Shown in pieces: positions 14,866-18,371 of a stretch of DNA of 18,371 bases (the first letter of the stretch is position 1; every line of letters starts with the position of its first letter). This DNA comes from Limisphaerales bacterium. Its GTDB lineage: Bacteria > Verrucomicrobiota > Verrucomicrobiia > Limisphaerales > UBA11358. Below the pieces are notes generated by a model that worked only from the letters and a program-made list of their open reading frames with translations, made no database searches and was not told the DNA's origin. Position numbers and translations under genes: made by a program. Location: the NCBI GenBank assembly GCA_003455565.1, contig DMQW01000171.1, positions 15,463 to 33,833 on the forward strand, given 5' to 3'.

Positions 14866-17298
14866 ATGAATGCCTCAACTTCAAAGCCAGTCCACACGGT
14901 TCAGGTGCGCGAACTGGTTGAGTTTGCCCTGCGGCGGGGCGATCTCGGCGCAGAGAGTCAGTTCGTAGGGCCGGATCGCGCCCGGGCGGGAATCCGGGGC
15001 CATCAAAAAATCCAACGCTCACGCCCGGCGGGTTATCAGACAGAAATTCCCGTTGAGCAGGTATTGGAAGCTGACGAATTCACGCTGCAAATCCGGGGAC
15101 GCATTGACGGTTTGTTATCCACGCCCCAGGAGGTGTTGCTGGAGGAAATAAAAACCGTGCAGGGAACCTGGGATCACCTGGCCGATCCGCTGCATTGGGC
15201 GCAGGCCAAGTTTTACGGCTACATCTACGCCCGCACCCACGCCTTGGATAAGCTCGTCATTCAACTGGCGTATCTGGAGTTGGAAACCGGCAAGGTGACG
15301 GAGTTGCGCCAGTCTTGCTCGTTCGCCGAACTGTCCGATTTCTTTGCCGCGACCACCGCCATTTATCTGGATTGGCTCCGCGAACGTCACCAGTGGTGTC
15401 AGGAACGGGACCAGTCCATTCGCGCACTGGCCTTTCCCTTCCCGGCCTATCGTCCGGGGCAGCGCGATCTGGCCGTCGCCGCCTACCGGGTGCTGACCAA
15501 TGGTGGGCGACTGTTCCTCGCCGCGCCCACCGGCATTGGCAAGACCATCTCCGTGCTGTTCCCGGCGGTCAAAGCGCTGGGTGAAGGAAAACTCGAACGC
15601 ATCTTTTACCTGACGGCCCGCACGGTCGGGCGAGCTGTCGCCGAGAAATCGTTGGCTGACTTGCGCCAGGGCGGATTGAAGCTTCGCACCGTGACGCTCA
15701 CCGCCAAGGAAAAGGTCTGCGTTCGCGCTGGCCAGCCTTGCGATCCACAAACGTGTCCAATGGCCCTTGGATATTACGACCGTGTCAAACCAGCGATACG
15801 CGAGGCCCTGGAACGGGAGGAAATCAACCGATCCACCCTCGAAGCCGTGGCCCAGAAACATCAGGTTTGCCCCTTCGAACTTTCGCTGGACGTGTCCGTC
15901 TGGGCCGACGCCGTCATCTGTGATTACAATTACGTTTTTGATCCCCAGGTTTATTTGCGCCGGCACTTTGGCGAGGGCGGCGGCCAATACGGCTTCCTCG
16001 TGGATGAAGCCCATAACCTGGTGGATCGCGCCCGGGAAATGTTCTCCGCCGATCTGGATGGCCGGGAGATGCTTGAGGTCAGACGGGCGATCAAACAGGC
16101 AGCCCCACGCTGCGCCAAAGCGCTGGCCAAATTGAATTCGGGGATGCGGAAACTTGGCAGTCCCACTGTGGATTCCGACGAACCGGTTGAAGTTTCCGAT
16201 CCATCCGTCGAACTCAATTTGTTTCCAGCTCAAGCAGCGGTGGTCAGAGATAAAAAAAATGGCATCCGCACAAGCCACGAGTTTCCTGAAACTTTAACCG
16301 AGTTGCTGGAATCCGCACTCGCCGAGGCGGAGACCTGGCTGGCCCGGAACCAGCCGGCCGAGTTTTGGGAGGATTTGCTCGCGCTTTATTTCCGGCTGCA
16401 TTCATTCCGGCGCACCGCCGAACTATACGATGAGCGCTATGTGACCATCATCGAAAATGGCCCATCAGTGAAGGTGCGACTGTATTGTCTGGATCCATCC
16501 AACCTGCTCCGACAGGCGTTGGAACGTGGCCATGCGGCCATCTTCTTCTCCGCCACCCTCACGCCGATGGACTATTATCGAACGCTGCTGGGCGGCACGC
16601 CGGAAGATCCCGGGTTGCAACTGCCGTCGCCGTTCCCGCCCGAAAACCTTGCAGTGTTTATTCAAGATCGGATTCAAACCCATTTTAAGGGCCGGGCGGA
16701 ATCGCTGGGGGAGGTGGTGGCGGCGATTGGAACTTTGGTGCAAGGAAGACGTGGCAACTACCTCATCTATTTTCCTTCGTATCAATACCTCAATGCCGTG
16801 CTGCAAGAATTTCAAGCTTGCCACCCGTCGGTCTCCGTTCTCGTCCAGCGACCCGGCATGACCGAACCGGAGCGCGATGCTTTCCTGTCCGCCTTTTCGG
16901 TTGAGCATGGCGAAACGCTGGCGGGGTTCGCGGTGCTGGGCGGAATTTTCGGAGAAGGAATTGACCTGGTGGGCGAGCGTTTGATCGGTGCTGTCATCGT
17001 CGGGGTGGGCCTGCCTCAACTGTGTGTCGAACGGGATTTGATCCGCGACTATTTCCAGCAGCAGAACGCTGCGGGGTTTGATTACGCTTACACCTTTCCC
17101 GGCATGAACCGCGTGCTCCAAGCCATCGGGCGGGTCATCCGGTCGGAAACCGATCGTGGAGTGGTTCTGCTCATTGACGCCCGGTTCAATGAGTTGCGTT
17201 ATCGCCGTCTGTTCCCGGTCTGGTGGCGATTTGTGCGGGTCCGATACTCGGACGCGCTGCGCGAGGCGGTCGGTGACTTCTGGAAACGGTTGTCATGA
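14866..17298 (+). CDS. XPD/DinG-like Fe-S helicase with N-terminal PD-(D/E)XK nuclease domain
   Basis: The 810-residue protein fuses two activities. Residues about 1-150 carry a RecB/Cas4-type nuclease core: D81 in GRIDG, E94-I-K96, and Q113-A-K-F-Y-G-Y. From about residue 195 a superfamily 2 helicase follows: Walker A APTGIGKT (220-227), four cysteines C285, C292, C297 and C335 placed between motifs I and II as in XPD-type Fe-S helicases, DEAH box (380-383), FSATLTPMDYY (S562) and motif VI Q-A-I-G755-R756-V-I-R. It probably unwinds DNA 5' to 3' and cuts it during repair; that role is inferred from the families. All key residues are present, so it appears active. It follows fragments of a polymerase and a nuclease gene, suggesting a former repair cluster. 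There is no strong Shine-Dalgarno before ATG 14866, but the conserved sequence begins soon after it. Confidence 0.9.
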   Translation: MNASTSKPVHTVQVRELVEFALRRGDLGAESQFVGPDRARAGIRGHQKIQRSRPAGYQTEIPVEQVLEADEFTLQIRGRIDGLLSTPQEVLLEEIKTVQGTWDHLADPLHWAQAKFYGYIYARTHALDKLVIQLAYLELETGKVTELRQSCSFAELSDFFAATTAIYLDWLRERHQWCQERDQSIRALAFPFPAYRPGQRDLAVAAYRVLTNGGRLFLAAPTGIGKTISVLFPAVKALGEGKLERIFYLTARTVGRAVAEKSLADLRQGGLKLRTVTLTAKEKVCVRAGQPCDPQTCPMALGYYDRVKPAIREALEREEINRSTLEAVAQKHQVCPFELSLDVSVWADAVICDYNYVFDPQVYLRRHFGEGGGQYGFLVDEAHNLVDRAREMFSADLDGREMLEVRRAIKQAAPRCAKALAKLNSGMRKLGSPTVDSDEPVEVSDPSVELNLFPAQAAVVRDKKNGIRTSHEFPETLTELLESALAEAETWLARNQPAEFWEDLLALYFRLHSFRRTAELYDERYVTIIENGPSVKVRLYCLDPSNLLRQALERGHAAIFFSATLTPMDYYRTLLGGTPEDPGLQLPSPFPPENLAVFIQDRIQTHFKGRAESLGEVVAAIGTLVQGRRGNYLIYFPSYQYLNAVLQEFQACHPSVSVLVQRPGMTEPERDAFLSAFSVEHGETLAGFAVLGGIFGEGIDLVGERLIGAVIVGVGLPQLCVERDLIRDYFQQQNAAGFDYAYTFPGMNRVLQAIGRVIRSETDRGVVLLIDARFNELRYRRLFPVWWRFVRVRYSDALREAVGDFWKRLS

Positions 17299-17338
17299 CT
17301 AACCCGCCAGCACCTAACTGCAAGGTCTCGCTAATTAA

Positions 17339-17367
17339 TTGACTTTGCTGCCGAGAAAACGCATAAT
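17339..17367 (+). promoter_or_regulatory. Sigma-70-type promoter
   Basis: TTGACT (17339-17344) and CATAAT (17362-17367) are separated by 17 bases; each matches the bacterial consensus at five of six positions. The expected transcription start, about 17373-17375, falls at the ATG of the next gene. Confidence 0.6.
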
Positions 17368-17374
17368 AACTCAA

Positions 17375-17758
17375 ATGATGAGTTCAATCACTAATCTATC
17401 AGTTCACCAATTACGTCAGGCCGCCAATCTCAAAGAACAGATTGAGTCATTGGAAAACGAGTTGAGCCAGTTGTTCGGTTCGACTGCCAAACCTGCGGCC
17501 ACCAAGGTTCCGAAGAAAAAGGGCGGCTTAAGCGCCGCCGGTAAAGCCCGGATTGCTGCGGCTCAAAAAGCGCGCTGGGCCAAGATCAAAGCCGCAAAGC
17601 CGGCAGTTAAAGCAGTCGTGGCGGTCAAACCTGCAATCCAGACAGTCGAGGCTGCCAAACCGGCTAAAAAGAAATTTACGATGAATGCAGCGGCCAAAGC
17701 CAAGATGAGTGCAGCGGCCAAGGCGAGATGGGCGAAAATCAAGGCGGCGCAGCAATAA
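17375..17758 (+). CDS. Small Lys/Ala-rich protein with duplicated RWAKIKAA motif, probable nucleic-acid binder
   Basis: This 127-residue basic protein has a short coiled-coil-like segment (about residues 8-34, LRQAANLKEQIESLENEL), a linker rich in Lys, Ala and Pro, and two copies of a basic motif: LSAAGKARIAAAQKARWAKI at 52-71 and its relative MNAAAKAKMSAAAKARWAKI from 103. The motif, with its R-W-A-K-I core, recurs in small proteins of several environmental phyla, and the composition recalls histone H1-like or other nucleoid proteins. DNA or RNA binding is an inference. I chose the first of two adjacent ATGs (17375, 17378); both lie just at the predicted transcription start and there is no Shine-Dalgarno. 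A strong promoter in front and a terminator behind make it a single-gene unit. Confidence 0.7.
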   Translation: MMSSITNLSVHQLRQAANLKEQIESLENELSQLFGSTAKPAATKVPKKKGGLSAAGKARIAAAQKARWAKIKAAKPAVKAVVAVKPAIQTVEAAKPAKKKFTMNAAAKAKMSAAAKARWAKIKAAQQ

Positions 17759-17777
17759 ATTTTTTGACGTTTTCTGA

Positions 17778-17814
17778 AAAGGCTGGAGTTTTAACCGACT
17801 CCAGCTTTTTTATT
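17778..17814 (+). terminator. Rho-independent terminator
   Basis: A perfect 8 bp stem, GCTGGAGT (17782-17789) with ACTCCAGC (17798-17805), encloses an 8-base loop and is followed by six T residues and a T-rich stretch. It lies 23 bases after the stop of the Lys/Ala-rich gene. Confidence 0.85.
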
Positions 17815-17842
17815 TCAGGCCACAACCGGAATTGATGAACAA

Positions 17843-17871
17843 TTGAGAGCCGTTGAAATCAGCTTCATTAT
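17843..17871 (+). promoter_or_regulatory. Possible sigma-70-type promoter for the TerB-like gene
   Basis: TTGAGA (17843-17848) and CATTAT (17866-17871) have a 17-base spacer; they match consensus at five and four of six positions. This would place the transcript start just before ATG 17888, which favours that start over the earlier TTG. Confidence 0.35.
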
Positions 17872-17887
17872 CCGGCAAACTCTGCAC

Positions 17888-18265
17888 ATGGACATTGACC
17901 TCACTGATTTTTCAGCAGCACAACAACGGGCGCTTTTCGACCTGTTAATTTTAGCCATGTATGCTGACGGCCATTTGACGACGTTTGAAGATGAGCAATT
18001 GCAAAAGTTGTTAGCGGCAATGGGCTTTACCGAAGAAATTGACCGGCAACGTGAATTTGATGCCGCAGTGACCAGGATACGGCCGGTCGTTCAATCAATC
18101 CATAAAGCCAAGGAGCAAGCGATATTGCTAGCAGACGCATTCACCCTTCGCACTCAACAGAAGCAGGTTTATGAGGCGGTTGAACAGATCATGACCTTTG
18201 ACAATCATGTGAGTTCTTGGGAAAACACCTTGTTGATGGAACTGCGGATGAAATTTAGACTGTGA
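17888..18265 (+). CDS. TerB-like domain protein
   Basis: The 125-residue, all-helical, acidic protein has the features of TerB-like (tellurite resistance B-like) domains: a first helix with LFDLLILAMYADGHLT, an acidic turn (EDEQLQKLL), and later helices with FDAAV and QAILLADAF. In TerB the ADG turn and following acid residues bind metal ions; here ADGHLTTFEDE keeps the pattern. Such proteins are cytoplasmic and occur in stress-response and membrane-associated complexes, but single-domain versions mostly have no known role. I chose ATG 17888 rather than the TTG at 17843, which overlaps a likely -35 box. No Shine-Dalgarno is evident. There is no other ter gene in the window. Confidence 0.7.
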   Translation: MDIDLTDFSAAQQRALFDLLILAMYADGHLTTFEDEQLQKLLAAMGFTEEIDRQREFDAAVTRIRPVVQSIHKAKEQAILLADAFTLRTQQKQVYEAVEQIMTFDNHVSSWENTLLMELRMKFRL

Positions 18266-18371
18266 GGATTGAAAAAAGATTGGCTGGCGTGGGCGTATCT
18301 ACCGACTGACCGACTCAGACACCGACAACTGCCTCTGCCTGCAACCGTCAACTGCACTCACGTCCACACCA
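18266..18371 (+). repeat. Gene-free low-complexity tail with short CCGAC and CAACTGC repeats
   Basis: After the TerB-like stop no open frame or terminator is seen. CCGAC occurs three times between 18302 and 18326, and CAACTGC twice further on. The pattern resembles slipped short repeats between genes. Confidence 0.3.

Noticed and set aside
15115..16278. 387-codon open frame on the minus strand
   Set aside because: Antisense to the nuclease-helicase core motifs; no domain seen.
17339..17374. TTG start giving a 139-residue version of the Lys/Ala-rich protein
   Set aside because: The TTG is part of the -35 box, so it would not be on the transcript.
1..18371. CRISPR array, tRNA, rRNA or phage genes
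   Set aside because: I saw no regularly spaced repeats, no cloverleaf-like sequence and no phage structural genes.

Overview
The window looks like a chromosomal accessory region of a free-living member of the Verrucomicrobiota, most like the Pedosphaera/Limisphaera group. The clues are a prepilin-like protein with an H-X9-DG motif, a secreted enzyme carrying Fn3-like, DUF2341 and LamG-type modules with a C-terminal tail typical of that group, many exported glycosidases, moderately high GC and mostly absent Shine-Dalgarno sequences. The assignment rests on protein style only; there is no rRNA or marker gene in the window. I saw no tRNA, rRNA or CRISPR array.

Layout. (1) 1-818: 3' part of a pseudopilin-like gene whose start lies outside the window. 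(2) 864-10915: four tightly packed plus-strand genes with overlapping or near-touching ends, all with predicted export signals: a multidomain protein with a TIM-barrel-like glycosidase domain, a calcineurin-type metallophosphoesterase, a YncE-type beta-propeller fused to a phosphoesterase (PF04185 type) domain, and a GH2 glycosidase. (3) 11113-13308: a secreted GH31 glycosidase after a 197 bp gap. (4) About 13369-14860: a graveyard with an IS3-family transposase tail (minus), an IS21-type istA broken by two single-base deletions (plus), a fragment resembling the C-terminus of a Y-family DNA polymerase, and a very short piece resembling the start of a UvrC/GIY-YIG nuclease. (5) 14866-17298: an intact XPD/DinG-like helicase with an N-terminal PD-(D/E)XK nuclease domain and four cysteines for an Fe-S cluster. 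(6) 17339-18265: a small Lys/Ala-rich probable nucleic-acid-binding protein with a near-consensus promoter and a clear terminator, then a TerB-like protein. The last 106 bases are low-complexity sequence without a gene.

How it may work together. The 864-10915 block alternates glycosidases with two different phosphoesterases, all exported, and reads as one transcription and translation unit. The simplest inference is outside-the-membrane breakdown of a glycan carrying phosphate esters or phosphodiesters, with the GH31 enzyme as a further exo-acting glycosidase. This block is the best candidate for an undescribed system; its substrate cannot be told from sequence. The second theme is a DNA-repair neighbourhood (polymerase fragment, nuclease fragment, nuclease-helicase) that seems to have been eroded next to insertion sequences, leaving only the nuclease-helicase intact.
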